Notes: generated by a model not told the origin, from the letters alone. Shown: positions 42,676 to 52,555, numbered from the stretch's first letter. The stretch is DNA of 64,000 nt from Aldehydirespirator sp963662645 (GCA_963662645.2 OY759762.1:1240001-1304000), one strand, 5' to 3'. A program made the numbers and translations.

Positions 42676-43685
42676 GACACCGCTACGGCATTTCCGTGGG
42701 GGTCAGCCCCCGAGAACCGCTGAGCCGCACAGCCGAATTGGCTCGCGCCGTTGACAACAAAGGTTTCGAGGCGCTCTGGTACATCGACTTCCAGCTCGGG
42801 ATGAAGGACGTATACGCCGCCATGAACCTGGCCGCGCTCTCAACCGAGAACGTGCTCATCGGGGCGGGGGTCACCAATCTCGTGACCCGCCACCCGACAG
42901 TGACTGCCAATGCCACCGCCGCGCTCGACGAGCTCTCTGAGGGTCGCGCTGTGCTCGGCCTCGGCGCGGGTTGGTCTGCAGTGCTCGGCGCAGGCGGCAC
43001 ACCGTCGAGGATCAGCCAGATGCGGTCCGGAATCGACGAGTTCCGCCAACTCTTCAGCGGCGAGCCGTGCGACCTCTACAGCAACCAGGTTCGCCTGGCC
43101 ACCGCCGAGCGTCAGATACCCGTCTATCTCGCGGTCTCGCAGCCGGCGATGTTGCGGCTCGCCGGTGAGAGCTGTGACGGGGCTGTGCTCATGGGGGCCG
43201 CAGACCCCGAATTCTGCTCATGGCAGCTTGACCACATCCACCGGGGGCTGGAGGCTGCGGGGCGAGATCGCCGCGATCTGACTGTCGACTTGTTCGTCAC
43301 CATGTCGGTGAACGACGACACCGAGAAGGCTCTCGACGATGTCAGGGCATGGGCCACCAGCCAGGCGGCCACGTTCTATCCATGGAAGCGGATGCCGCCC
43401 GCGTGGGAGAGGTTCCGTGGAGAGTTCGAGCGCGCCGCGGGCGCCTACGGCCTCGTCGACCACCTCTCTCTCCAGGCTGAGCACAAGCACACCGTGTCCG
43501 ATGACTTCGTCAAGTCGGTGGCGCTGGCGGGCGACCTCGACACGTGCGTCGATCGGCTCCGCCAGCTCTGGCAGCTCGACATCGACCGCATCACCTTCGC
43601 TCTCCTGTCGGGCGGACGCGAGCAACGCCTGGCGTACCTGGCCGACACCGTGATCAGCGCAGTCGAGGCAACAGGAGGAAGCTGA
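42672..43685 (+). CDS. LLM-class oxidoreductase, probably F420-dependent
   Basis: 337 residues. Luciferase-like fold: ISVGVSPREPLSRTAELARAVDNKGFEALWYID, GAGVTNLVTRHPTVTANATAALDELSEGRAVLGLGAG. The opening resembles the methylene-tetrahydromethanopterin-reductase-like F420 group rather than FMN luciferases. The reduced cofactor may be used to reduce a heteroaromatic ring or a double bond. ATGA-coupled to the hydrolase. Confidence 0.8.
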   Translation: MRHRYGISVGVSPREPLSRTAELARAVDNKGFEALWYIDFQLGMKDVYAAMNLAALSTENVLIGAGVTNLVTRHPTVTANATAALDELSEGRAVLGLGAGWSAVLGAGGTPSRISQMRSGIDEFRQLFSGEPCDLYSNQVRLATAERQIPVYLAVSQPAMLRLAGESCDGAVLMGAADPEFCSWQLDHIHRGLEAAGRDRRDLTVDLFVTMSVNDDTEKALDDVRAWATSQAATFYPWKRMPPAWERFRGEFERAAGAYGLVDHLSLQAEHKHTVSDDFVKSVALAGDLDTCVDRLRQLWQLDIDRITFALLSGGREQRLAYLADTVISAVEATGGS

Positions 43686-44446
43686 TGGCCAGCAACCCGC
43701 GAGTGGCGCTGGTGACCGCGGCAGCCGGCGCCGGCATCGGAGCAGCGGTGGCGAGACGGCTCGCCCGGGACGGATTGGATGTCGTCGTCACCGACGCCCA
43801 CCACCGCCGTTGCCAAGACTTCGCCGGCGCACTCGCCGACGAGGTCGGGCGCGACGTGAGCGCCCATCACCTCGACGTCACCGACCATGAGCAGGTTCGC
43901 GCCGTGATGTCGGAGGTCGCGGCAGCCAGGGGAGGGCTCGATGTGCTGGTCAACAACGCGGGCTGGTCCAAGATCGAGCCGGTGGCCGAGATGTCGCTGG
44001 ACACCTGGCAGCGCTGCCTCGACGTCGACTTGACCGGCACATTCGTCTGCATGCGCTACGCGCTGGAAGCCATGATCGCCGGGGGTGGCGGCTCGATCAT
44101 CAACATCTCGTCGATAGCGGCCTGGGAGATGTCCACCGAGCACGGCGCCGCCTATTCCGCGGCCAAGGCCGGCGTCTTGGCCCTGACCCGGGTGGCCGCG
44201 GCCGAGAACGCAGCCCACGGGGTGCGGGTCAACGCGGTGGCGCCGGGCCTGATCTACAACGACTTCCTGCGCAAGATCTACCCCCGGGAGTTCTTCGACA
44301 GCTACCTGTCCGACAAGGCGTTCCTTGGCCGCATAGGGAGGCCTGATGACGTCGCGAGCATGGTCTCGTTCCTGGCGTCGGACGAGGCAAGCTATGTGAC
44401 TGGCGAGGTGTTCACCGTCTCAGGAGGCGTGTCGGCTCGTGGATGA
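43685..44446 (+). CDS. Short-chain dehydrogenase/reductase (SDR)
   Basis: 253 residues from ATG 43685 (TGATG overlap, AGGAGGA upstream). Cofactor motif is TAAAGAGIGAAVA instead of the usual TGxxxGIG (Gly replaced by Ala at one position), still of the classical type. NNAG, then SIINISSIA and the Y-x3-K pair (AYSAAKAG) are intact. The C-terminal VTGEVFTVSGG is typical. It oxidises a hydroxyacyl or ring alcohol intermediate, by context. Confidence 0.85.
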   Translation: MASNPRVALVTAAAGAGIGAAVARRLARDGLDVVVTDAHHRRCQDFAGALADEVGRDVSAHHLDVTDHEQVRAVMSEVAAARGGLDVLVNNAGWSKIEPVAEMSLDTWQRCLDVDLTGTFVCMRYALEAMIAGGGGSIINISSIAAWEMSTEHGAAYSAAKAGVLALTRVAAAENAAHGVRVNAVAPGLIYNDFLRKIYPREFFDSYLSDKAFLGRIGRPDDVASMVSFLASDEASYVTGEVFTVSGGVSARG

Positions 44447-45818
44447 CGGTCCCCTGTGGTGGCCGCTGCAGCGGCTTGTCGATGCCTACCGGGCCGGCTC
44501 GCTGTCACCGGTAGAGGTCTCCGAGCTCGCTCAAGCGCGCATTGCCGAGGTCAACCCGACTCTGCACGCCTTCGTCCTGCCCACACCGGAACTGGCCCGC
44601 CGCCAGGCCGCCGCTGCCGAGAAGGCCTACCGCAACGGCAGCGCCGGCCCCCTTGCCGGTGTTCCCGTCTCGATCAAGGACGCCTTCCACATCGCCGGAC
44701 ACGTCACCACGCTCGGCTCGTTGGCCCACGCCGACGACGTGGCCCGCCACGACTCCGGTGCGGTGCGCCGCCTGCGCCGCGCTGGAGCTGTGGTCGTCGG
44801 CAAGACCAACGTCTCTGAGTTCTGCCAGTCGGCCACCACGGAGAACCTGCTGGGCCCCGACACCGCCAATCCCTTCGACCCTTCTCGCACCGCCGGCGGG
44901 TCCAGTGGCGGCGCGGCGGCCGCGGTGGCCTCGGGCACCTGCACCCTGGGCCTCGGGTCAGACGGCGGAGGCTCGATCCGCATCCCGGCATCATTCTGTG
45001 GCCTCGTGGGCTTCAAACCCACCTACGGGACCATCGACGACGACGGAGGATTCCGAGCGTTCAGCCCGTTCATCTCCGTCGGGCCGCTCGCTCGAAGCGT
45101 CGCCGACGCCCGCCGCCTGCACTCGGTGCTGTCCGCCGACGGCGCCGGGACCGGAGACTCCCCGCCCGCCCCGGGCCCGCGCCGCATCGCTTGGTGTCGG
45201 GCACCCGAAGGCCGCCCGATCGACGAGGACGTAAGCGACGCAGCGGCAGCCGCGGTGGCACGGCTCGCGGCCTGCGAGCACGATGTGAGCCAGGTGGAAC
45301 TGGACCTCGACGGCTGGGAGGAGATATTCGGTCCGCTCGTGCTGGCTGAGGAGGGCGAGCGCCGCGGCCACTTGCTTCACGGTCCGCATGAGCTGACCTG
45401 GTATCACCGGCGGTCCCTGATGGCGGCCGAGCAGCTCAGTCCGGCGGTTGTGGCCGCGGCCGGCGCCGCCCTGGTGCAGTACCGGGAGCGTTTGGACCGC
45501 CACTTCCGCGACTACGACGTGATCGCCACTCCCGCCACCGCCACCACCGCCTTCAAGTTGGGATGCCGCCCCAGGACCATCAACGGAGAGCCGGTAACCC
45601 GGCTCTGGGGGGCATTCCCCTTCGCGGTGCCCTTCAACATCTCTGGGCATCCCGCGGTGGTATTGCCCGTCGGGTTCGTAGACGGCCTGCCGGCGGCAAT
45701 CCAGCTCGTGGGGCGACACGGTGGCGACACCGAACTGCTGTCGCTCGCCGAGCAACTCGAAACCCATCTGAACATGCGTCCCTTCGCTCGCACGCCGGTC
45801 GGCTCGTCAACGCCATGA
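44439..45818 (+). CDS. Amidase (amidase signature family)
   Basis: 459 residues, GTG start overlapping the SDR end by eight bases. The Ser-cisSer-Lys triad is visible: K80 (VSIKDAF), a serine of GGSSGG at 155-156 and nucleophile S179 (GSDGGGSIRIPAS). It cleaves an amide in the cytoplasm. With the molybdenum hydroxylase downstream, opening of an amide formed from an N-heterocycle is plausible but unproven. Confidence 0.85.
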   Translation: MDDGPLWWPLQRLVDAYRAGSLSPVEVSELAQARIAEVNPTLHAFVLPTPELARRQAAAAEKAYRNGSAGPLAGVPVSIKDAFHIAGHVTTLGSLAHADDVARHDSGAVRRLRRAGAVVVGKTNVSEFCQSATTENLLGPDTANPFDPSRTAGGSSGGAAAAVASGTCTLGLGSDGGGSIRIPASFCGLVGFKPTYGTIDDDGGFRAFSPFISVGPLARSVADARRLHSVLSADGAGTGDSPPAPGPRRIAWCRAPEGRPIDEDVSDAAAAAVARLAACEHDVSQVELDLDGWEEIFGPLVLAEEGERRGHLLHGPHELTWYHRRSLMAAEQLSPAVVAAAGAALVQYRERLDRHFRDYDVIATPATATTAFKLGCRPRTINGEPVTRLWGAFPFAVPFNISGHPAVVLPVGFVDGLPAAIQLVGRHGGDTELLSLAEQLETHLNMRPFARTPVGSSTP

Positions 45819-46600
45819 GCGACGTCATCCACAGGGTCGATGGCTCGATCTGGCAGGTCAAGATGGACCGGCCGAAACGAGCCAATGCTCTCCGGCGCGA
45901 GACGATCCGCCAGATCGGGGCGGTATTGAACCGGGCCGAGGCGTCCACATCCGACGCGGCCAGCGAGGCAGACGCCTGCGCGGCCGGCGTGCTGCTCACC
46001 GGTGGCCCAAGAGCCTTCAGCGCCGGAGCGGACCTGTCCGAACTGAACGGCACGACTGACGATCTTGGATTCGACGATGAGCTCGAGCGGCTCTGCCGGC
46101 GCCTTACGCTGAGCCCGCTGCCGGTGGTCGCCGCGGTCGAGGGCGCCTGCTACGGCGCCGCGATCGACTTGGCTTGGGCCTGTGACGCCGTCGTGGTCTC
46201 CGAAGAGGCTCGTCTCGGCTTGCCCGCGACCAACCTGGGGATCCTCTACAACCCGTCATCGACAGCCCGTCTGCACGCCCGCCTCGGCTCCCCCACGGTG
46301 CGCCGCCTCATGGTGCTGCAGCAACAGCTGTCGGGCCGCGAGCTTCCGGCCAGCACAGCAACAGTGGTGCCATCGGGGACCGCCGTTGAGACGGCCAAGA
46401 GCATGCTGAGGTCCCTCTGTTTCGACTCTGCCGCCACCGCCGCGACCAAGGCGCTGCTGGCATCGCTCGACAGCGGCGAGGGGTTCGATCCGGCCGTGTG
46501 GCAGCCGGAGCGAAGGGCTCGACTGGCCTCACCGGCACGCCGTCGGGCCCTGGAAGCCCGCCGGGCCGCGATCGGCATGGACCAGAGCGATTGCAGCTGA
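45815..46600 (+). CDS. Enoyl-CoA hydratase/isomerase (crotonase) family protein
   Basis: 261 residues, ATGA overlap with the amidase. Crotonase oxyanion strands: GPRAFSAGADLSEL and VVAAVEGACYGAAIDLAWACD. The second catalytic glutamate region reads ARLGLPATNLGI, where hydratases have E at the P-E-V position; its absence suggests an isomerase, hydrolase or decarboxylase role. It supplies the CoA-dependent step after the ligase. The 81-base gap to the next gene shows no promoter. Confidence 0.82.
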   Translation: MSDVIHRVDGSIWQVKMDRPKRANALRRETIRQIGAVLNRAEASTSDAASEADACAAGVLLTGGPRAFSAGADLSELNGTTDDLGFDDELERLCRRLTLSPLPVVAAVEGACYGAAIDLAWACDAVVVSEEARLGLPATNLGILYNPSSTARLHARLGSPTVRRLMVLQQQLSGRELPASTATVVPSGTAVETAKSMLRSLCFDSAATAATKALLASLDSGEGFDPAVWQPERRARLASPARRRALEARRAAIGMDQSDCS

Positions 46601-46681
46601 AGTCGCTGCCGAGGGAAACGCGGCGCGGGCCGAGGCATCCGCCGAGGATGCGACCGTGATGTCGGGAGAGTTCACATTCTG

Positions 46682-49108
46682 ATGATCCCCAGAATCGATC
46701 CCCACATCCGCTCGGGCACCCGCTACGTCGGGCGCTCGGTGCGCCGGCGGGAGGACCGGGGCGCGCTCACCGGCAGAAGCCGCTACATCGCTGACGTGAG
46801 GATCGCGGGAATGCTCGAGGTCGTTTTCGTGCGCAGCACCGAAGCGCACGCCCGGATCGTCTCTGTCGACATCTCCGAAGCCCGAGCCCTCGACGGCGTC
46901 GAGGCGGTGTTCACCGCCTCCGACTTGGCGGGAGTGCAGAGCTTCCCCGACCACATCGACTCGATTGGCCCGGTGCGGCAGCACCCGCTGGCCATCGACA
47001 GGGTCCGCTATGTCGGCGCCCCGTTTGCGGCTGTCGTCGCGACGGACCGCTATGTGGCCGAGGACGCCGCTGCCCTCGTTGCGGCCGGCACCGTGCACGA
47101 GCCGCTGCCGACCGTCGCCGATATCGACCAAGCGTTGACGCCGAACGCGCCCAAGTTGTACGACGATTGGGACGACAATCGCTCAGTCGACGTCGTCTTC
47201 CACAGGCCTGAGGTCGACCGGGCCTTCGAGAAGGCCGACCACACGTTCACGGCGACCTACGTCAGCCAGCGTCAGACGGGTCTGCCCATGGAGACCAGGG
47301 GCGTGGCCGCAGACTCCGACGGCGGAACGCTCACGGTTTGGACCTCGACGCAGAGCCCCCACATGGTCCGCACCACGATCGCGTCGATGCTGGGCCTGCC
47401 CGAGCCTCGGGTTCGGGTCATCCACCCGGCCATAGGCGGAGGCTTCGGCGTCAAGACTCACATCTATCCCGAGGACATCGTGGTTCCCTGGATCGCCCGC
47501 CGGCTGGGGCGGCCGGCGCGCTGGATCGAGGACCGCATGGAAAGCCTGCTGGCGTCGGTGCACGCCCGCGATCAGCGCCACGACGTCGAGGTGGCCTACG
47601 ACAATGACGGAACGATCCGCGCCATGCGCTGCACGTCGACCCTCGATCTCGGCTCCGGCGAGATCTTCTACCCGGGCACGGCGCCAGTGTTCGCCACGAA
47701 CTCTTGTATCACGGGCGCCTACGACCTCCCCGACGTGCAGACCCGCGCCGTGGCGGTGGTGACCAACAAGACCCCGTCGGGCGCCTATCGCGGCTTCGGC
47801 ATTCCTGAGAGCACGCTGGTGATGGAGCGGGTGATCGACCGCGTCGCCCGCCTGACGGGAACCGACCGGGTGGCGCTCCGGCGCAGGATGCTGCTGGGGC
47901 CCGGACAGACGCCCTATGTGATGCACGGCGGGGGGCGCGTCGACTCCGGCTCCCACACCGAGTCCTTCGAGCGGGCCCTTGAGATGGCCGAGCCTGCGCT
48001 GCAGCGGGCCCGAGCCCGCCACGGCACCGATCCGGACGTGCGCGTCGGCGTGGGTTACGCCAACTTCGTGGAGCCCACCTCACCGAGCTATTTTCGCACG
48101 ACCGGCCACTGGGGCGGCGGCGACGCGGCCACAGTGCGGGTGGACCCCGACGGCTCGGTGCGGGTCGCGGTGGGGCTCAGCGCCTTCGGGCAGGGCACCG
48201 AGACTTCGGCCGCGCAGTTGGCGGCCGACGCGCTCGGGGTCTCGCCATCGGACGTCACCGTGGTGCTGGGAGACACCGAGCGGGCGCCCTACGGCTTGGG
48301 CTCGTGGGGAAGCCGCGGTGCGATGATGGTGACCGGATCGGTGTTGCTGGCCTCCGAGCGTCTGATGGCCAAGGCCCGCGCCATCGCCGCCCACATGCTG
48401 GAGGCGGCCGAGACGGACGTGGTGCTCGCCGACGGCGCGTTCCATGTGGCCGGCAGCAGCCAGCCGTCGGTGAGCTGGGCCCAGGTGGCCACCGCCGCGT
48501 GGATCCGCAAGGTGGACCTGCCCGATGGAATGGAGGAGGGGCTGGAGACCTCGGGCTACTACCACCCCGAGCACCTGGAGCACCAACCCGACGACACCGG
48601 CAGGTTCAACTCGGCCGCGAGCTGGTCCAACGGTGCGCACATCGGGATCGTGAGCGTTCGGATCAGCACCGGCGTGGTCACGATCGAGGACTACATCGTG
48701 GTCCATGACTGCGGCACGCTCATCAACCCCGCTCTGGTGGAGGGCCAGATCCACGGCGGGGTGGCACAGGGGATCGCGGGGGCGATGTATGAGCATTTCC
48801 AGTACGACTCCGACACGGCCTATCCGAGGTTCGCTTCGTTCATGGACTACCTGGTGCCGACGTGCGCGGAGGTGCCGAACATCTCCGTCGATCACTTCGA
48901 GTCGCCCGCGCCCCACCAGCCGCTGGGAGTCAAGGGATGCGGCGAGGGCGGCACGATCGGCCCGCCGGCCGTAGTGATCGGCGCCGTCTCCGACGCTCTG
49001 TCGGAGCGGGGCGTCGACTTGGCTGAGTGCCCCGTCACACCGGTCGCGGTCCGCGCCGCTTTGCGGGCCGCGGGGGCTGCCAGCGCCACCGCAGAGGGCG
49101 GCCCGTGA
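46682..49108 (+). CDS. Xanthine-oxidase-family molybdenum hydroxylase, large subunit
   Basis: 808 residues. The Mo-binding protein fold shows HPAIGGGFGVKTHIYPEDI, GAYRGFGIPESTLVMER and the catalytic glutamate in KGCGEGGTIGPPA near residue 770. The loop AYRGFG differs from AYRCSFR of true CO dehydrogenase, so it is not CoxL form I. Such enzymes hydroxylate N-heterocycles (nicotinate, quinoline, purines) or 4-hydroxybenzoyl-CoA. It forms an L2M2S2 complex with the next two products. The ATG lies in a TGATG with the end of a short frame (MSGEFTF). Confidence 0.88.
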   Translation: MIPRIDPHIRSGTRYVGRSVRRREDRGALTGRSRYIADVRIAGMLEVVFVRSTEAHARIVSVDISEARALDGVEAVFTASDLAGVQSFPDHIDSIGPVRQHPLAIDRVRYVGAPFAAVVATDRYVAEDAAALVAAGTVHEPLPTVADIDQALTPNAPKLYDDWDDNRSVDVVFHRPEVDRAFEKADHTFTATYVSQRQTGLPMETRGVAADSDGGTLTVWTSTQSPHMVRTTIASMLGLPEPRVRVIHPAIGGGFGVKTHIYPEDIVVPWIARRLGRPARWIEDRMESLLASVHARDQRHDVEVAYDNDGTIRAMRCTSTLDLGSGEIFYPGTAPVFATNSCITGAYDLPDVQTRAVAVVTNKTPSGAYRGFGIPESTLVMERVIDRVARLTGTDRVALRRRMLLGPGQTPYVMHGGGRVDSGSHTESFERALEMAEPALQRARARHGTDPDVRVGVGYANFVEPTSPSYFRTTGHWGGGDAATVRVDPDGSVRVAVGLSAFGQGTETSAAQLAADALGVSPSDVTVVLGDTERAPYGLGSWGSRGAMMVTGSVLLASERLMAKARAIAAHMLEAAETDVVLADGAFHVAGSSQPSVSWAQVATAAWIRKVDLPDGMEEGLETSGYYHPEHLEHQPDDTGRFNSAASWSNGAHIGIVSVRISTGVVTIEDYIVVHDCGTLINPALVEGQIHGGVAQGIAGAMYEHFQYDSDTAYPRFASFMDYLVPTCAEVPNISVDHFESPAPHQPLGVKGCGEGGTIGPPAVVIGAVSDALSERGVDLAECPVTPVAVRAALRAAGAASATAEGGP

Positions 49109-49971
49109 AGCCTGCGCCGTTCGACTACTGCCGGCCGGCCACTGTGGCCGAAGCGGTCGAGGCTCTCAATGGCGCTGAGTCCGGCCGGGTGCTGGCCGGC
49201 GGACAGAGCCTGATACCGGCCATGAACTTCCGGCTGACCGACGTCTCGCTACTGGTGGACATCGGGCGGGTAGCTGATCTCAACGGCGTGGACACCGGCG
49301 AGGACGGTGTGACCGTCGGCGCGGCAGCCACTCAGAGCCGCGTGCTCGACGATGCCGCCGCGGCCGGAGCCGTGCCCGGCCTGCGAGCCTCGCTGCGCCA
49401 TGTGGGGCACCTGCAAATCCGCAACCGCGGCACGGTCTGCGGCAGCATCGCCCACGCCGACCCCGCTGCGGAACTGCCCGCCCTGGCGGTCGCCACCAAT
49501 GCCGTGATACGCATTGCGGGACCCGACGGGCAACGCACGGTGACGGCGCCAGACTTCTTTCTCGGCCCGTTTTGGACAGCTCTCGAAGACGCAGAGATCG
49601 TGACCGAGGTCCGCTTTCCCTCGGCACCGGCCGGTTCGGTGACCGTGGTGGACGAGATCTCCCGCCGCGCCGGCGACTTCGCGGTGGCCGGTCTGGTCGC
49701 GGTCATCGAGGTCGACGGTGGGGCCGTTCGTTCGGCTCGGCTTGTCGGGTTCGGGGTCGGAGGCGTGCCCACCCGGCTGGCATCCGCCGAAGCCGCCATA
49801 TCGGGCTGGGCCTCAGACCACCCCGACCGTCAACTCATCGAAGCCGCTGTTCACGACACCGCCGACGCGTTCGATGACGTCCACGCCACCGCCTGGTATC
49901 GCCGCGAGTCCGCGGCAACTCTGGTGGTGCGAGCCGCCCGGCGCGCTCTAGCTTCCCCGGACGCGCCATGA
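49105..49971 (+). CDS. Molybdenum hydroxylase, FAD-binding medium subunit
   Basis: 288 residues from GTG 49105 (GTGA overlap). FAD motifs AGGQSLIPAMNFR (about residues 31-43) and RNRGTVCGSIAHADPAAELP (about 108-127) are intact. It carries electrons from the iron-sulfur subunit to the acceptor. Coupled on both sides. Confidence 0.9.
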   Translation: MKPAPFDYCRPATVAEAVEALNGAESGRVLAGGQSLIPAMNFRLTDVSLLVDIGRVADLNGVDTGEDGVTVGAAATQSRVLDDAAAAGAVPGLRASLRHVGHLQIRNRGTVCGSIAHADPAAELPALAVATNAVIRIAGPDGQRTVTAPDFFLGPFWTALEDAEIVTEVRFPSAPAGSVTVVDEISRRAGDFAVAGLVAVIEVDGGAVRSARLVGFGVGGVPTRLASAEAAISGWASDHPDRQLIEAAVHDTADAFDDVHATAWYRRESAATLVVRAARRALASPDAP

Positions 49972-50471
49972 CCATCAGCGAGCCGCTCTCGGAGGTCGAA
50001 GTTGAGTTGACCGTCAACGGTCGTTCCCACCGGCACCGCGTCCCGGCCCGGCTGCTGCTGTCGGACTACATCCGCGACACCCTGGATCTCACCGGAACCC
50101 ACCTCGGCTGCGAACACGGCTACTGCGGTGCTTGCACCGTGATCGTCGAAGGCGACGCGGTGCGGTCGTGCCTGATGCTTACCGTCCAAGCCGACGGAGC
50201 CGAGATCCGTACCGTCGAGGACCTCGCCCCCGCCGGCTCCGGCACCCTGTCGCCGATGCAGCAGGCCTTCCACCACAACCACGCCCTGCAGTGCGGTTTC
50301 TGCACCGCCGGATTCCTGATGACCCTCGAGAGCGTTGACCCCAAGGACTGGCAAGGGCCCGAACGCATCGTCGAACTGCTCTCGGGCAACCTTTGCCGGT
50401 GCACCGGATACCAGAACATCATCGCCGCGGTCGCCCAAGCATGGAACGCTGGCACGCTCCCGGGCATGTGA
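49968..50471 (+). CDS. Molybdenum hydroxylase, [2Fe-2S] small subunit
   Basis: 167 residues. Plant-type cluster: GCEHGYCGACTV with a fourth cysteine in VRSCLML. Second cluster: QCGFCTAGF and NLCRCTGYQNI. Both clusters are complete. Last gene of the 12-gene operon (L-M-S order), ending 24 bases from the convergent purH. Confidence 0.92.
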   Translation: MTISEPLSEVEVELTVNGRSHRHRVPARLLLSDYIRDTLDLTGTHLGCEHGYCGACTVIVEGDAVRSCLMLTVQADGAEIRTVEDLAPAGSGTLSPMQQAFHHNHALQCGFCTAGFLMTLESVDPKDWQGPERIVELLSGNLCRCTGYQNIIAAVAQAWNAGTLPGM

Positions 50472-50495
50472 GCGCGCCAATCCCGTAGACAGCAC

Positions 50496-52106
50496 TCAGT
50501 GGCGGAACTGGCGCTCGCCGGTGAAGAGCATTGCGATGCCGCGCTCGTCAGCGGCCGCTATGACCTCGGCGTCGTTGACTGAGCCTCCGGGCTGGACCAC
50601 CACCGCGGCGCTCGCGGCGGCGGCGTGGATGCCGTCGGGGAAGGGGTAGAAGCCGTCGCTGGCGCAGGCGCCGCCTGCGGCCCGGCCCGCGGCTTTGGCT
50701 GCGGCGATCTCTCCGGCCTGCACCCGGTTCTGCTGTCCCGCTCCTATCCCCCAGGCCGTGCCGTCGCGGGCCAGCACGATCGCGTTGGAGCTGGTGTGGG
50801 CGCAGACCAGCCAGGCGAAGACCGCGTCGGCCCGCTCGGCTTCGGTGGGCTTACGGACTGTGACTGCCTGCCAGCCGGCGGGATCGGCCTCCAGCCGGCG
50901 GGGAGTCTGCGCAAGGAACTCGCCGGCCAGCCCGCCGAGCGTTCGCAACTCCAAGCCTGCCTCGCCGGGAACGTCCTCGGGTGCCTCCAGCAGGCGGGTG
51001 TTGGCCCGTCGGGCGGCCAGCCGCTCGATCACGCCGTCGGCGTAGCCGGGGGCGATCACCACGTCGGCCTGGGCCGCGGCGACCATGGCTTCGGCCGTGG
51101 CCTCGTCGATCACTGCGTTGGTGGCCACCACCCCGCCGAAGGCGCTGCGGGGGTCGCAGTCGAACGCCCTCGCGTACGCGGTGGCCAGATCATCGGCGAC
51201 GGCTGCTCCGCACGGGTTGGCGTGCTTGACGATCACCGCCGTCGGCCGACCGCCCAGATCGTGGGCCAGGCGCCAGGCCGCCTCCGCGTCCATCAGGTTC
51301 AGGTAGCTCAGCGCAGGGCCGCCGTGCTGGACCACGCCGTCGAAGAAGCCGAGCGTCTCCCGAGACCGGTAACGGGCACCCTGCTGATGGGGGTTCTCGC
51401 CGTAGCGCAAGGTCTCGGCCCTCGCCAGCTCTAGCCGGATCACCTCCGGCAACATCGGCTCGCTTGGCGCTGGTTGCGGGTCTGGCTTGGCCGACTCCGC
51501 GGCATCTGTGCGGAGTCGAACGCCGGCAACCTCGTCGGATGACAACGCCCCCGATTCAAACCAATCGGCAATGGCCGCCTCGTAGGCCGCGGTGTGGGCG
51601 AAGGCCTTTCGGGCCAGGCTGCGCCGGGTGGCCGACGACAAGCGTCCGTCCGAGCGGAGTTCGTCGAGTACCGGCCCGTAGTCGGTCGGGTCGACGACCA
51701 CACCCACATGGGCGTGGCTCTTGGCTGCGGCACGCACCATCGTCGGTCCGCCAATGTCGATCGTCTCGATGCCGGGCGATGCCTCGAACGGATACAGGTT
51801 CACCACCACAAGATCGATCGGGTCTATGCCGTTGGCCTCCAGGTCGGCCCGGTGGGCGGGGTCGCGCCGGTTGGCCAGGATTCCGCCGTGGATGCGGGGG
51901 TGCAGGGTCACTAACCGGTGCCCGAGCATGACCGGCGAGCCGGTGTAATCGGCCACGTCGGTCACGGGCAGGCCCACGGCCGCGATCACCCGGGCCGAGC
52001 CCTCGCTGGCGATCAGCTCCCAGCCCAACTCAACCAGACCCATGGCCAGATCGACCACGCCGGTCTTGTCGTAGCAGGACAACAACGCCCGCCGGGGTTC
52101 ATCCAC
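50496..52106 (-). CDS. purH: Bifunctional AICAR transformylase / IMP cyclohydrolase
   Basis: 536 residues, GTG start. Last two steps of purine synthesis. The N-terminal cyclohydrolase domain (about 1-200) has the MGS-like fold (SCYDKTGVVDLA, HPRIHGGILANR, MVRAAAKSHAHV). The transformylase domain has RYGENPHQQ and the catalytic Lys-His of VKHANPCG. The C-terminal end SDGFYPFPDGIHAAA and AMLFTGERQFRH is complete. Core gene flanked by accessory DNA on the left. Confidence 0.95.
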   Translation of the reverse strand: MDEPRRALLSCYDKTGVVDLAMGLVELGWELIASEGSARVIAAVGLPVTDVADYTGSPVMLGHRLVTLHPRIHGGILANRRDPAHRADLEANGIDPIDLVVVNLYPFEASPGIETIDIGGPTMVRAAAKSHAHVGVVVDPTDYGPVLDELRSDGRLSSATRRSLARKAFAHTAAYEAAIADWFESGALSSDEVAGVRLRTDAAESAKPDPQPAPSEPMLPEVIRLELARAETLRYGENPHQQGARYRSRETLGFFDGVVQHGGPALSYLNLMDAEAAWRLAHDLGGRPTAVIVKHANPCGAAVADDLATAYARAFDCDPRSAFGGVVATNAVIDEATAEAMVAAAQADVVIAPGYADGVIERLAARRANTRLLEAPEDVPGEAGLELRTLGGLAGEFLAQTPRRLEADPAGWQAVTVRKPTEAERADAVFAWLVCAHTSSNAIVLARDGTAWGIGAGQQNRVQAGEIAAAKAAGRAAGGACASDGFYPFPDGIHAAAASAAVVVQPGGSVNDAEVIAAADERGIAMLFTGERQFRH

Positions 52107-52141
52107 GGCACGAGCCTAGAGGTCGGCAGACGAGCCCGAAC

Positions 52142-52555
52142 TCACCTATCGGTGACCAGATCGACGACGATCGTTTGGCCGGGCAGTTGAGGCCACGGAG
52201 CTCGGGCGATGCGGGCGTCGAGGGTCACTAGCGGCACGTCGAGAACGGCCGCCAGAGCGACAAAGGCGGCGTCGTAGGCGGTGAGACTGTGCCGAAGCCT
52301 CCAGATCAGCGGCAGGAGAAGCTCGTGCGTGTAGCGGACCGCGCCCAACTCGGAAAGGGCGCTCAAGGCCCGCTCGCCGGTCCGGGCCGTGATCTGACCC
52401 GAAGCGGCGTAGCGGCGCACGACGTGGGCCACCTCGACGTCGAGCAGCGCCGGCGCGTGCAGAGAGTCGGCCGACAACACCCGATCGGCCACTTCGTCCG
52501 CGAGAGGGAGCCCGAGAAGCCACTCCACGGCAGCCGAAGAGTCGAGGACGATCAC
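52142..52555 (-). CDS. vapC: PIN-domain toxin (VapC-type ribonuclease)
   Basis: 137 residues. PIN acids D5 (VLDSSAAVEWLL), E41 (LLDVEVAHVVRR), D95 (LTAYDAAFVALA) and D113 (LVTLDARIARA). Start overlaps the antitoxin stop (ATGA). It is unrelated in detail to the VapC at 27296, so there are two independent modules. Confidence 0.88.
   Translation of the reverse strand: MIVLDSSAAVEWLLGLPLADEVADRVLSADSLHAPALLDVEVAHVVRRYAASGQITARTGERALSALSELGAVRYTHELLLPLIWRLRHSLTAYDAAFVALAAVLDVPLVTLDARIARAPWPQLPGQTIVVDLVTDR

Noticed and set aside
46599..46682. Open frame ending in a TGATG with the Mo hydroxylase start, possibly a gene end
   Set aside because: It overlaps the end of the crotonase gene in another frame and shows no family match; only the MSGEFTF stub is noted.
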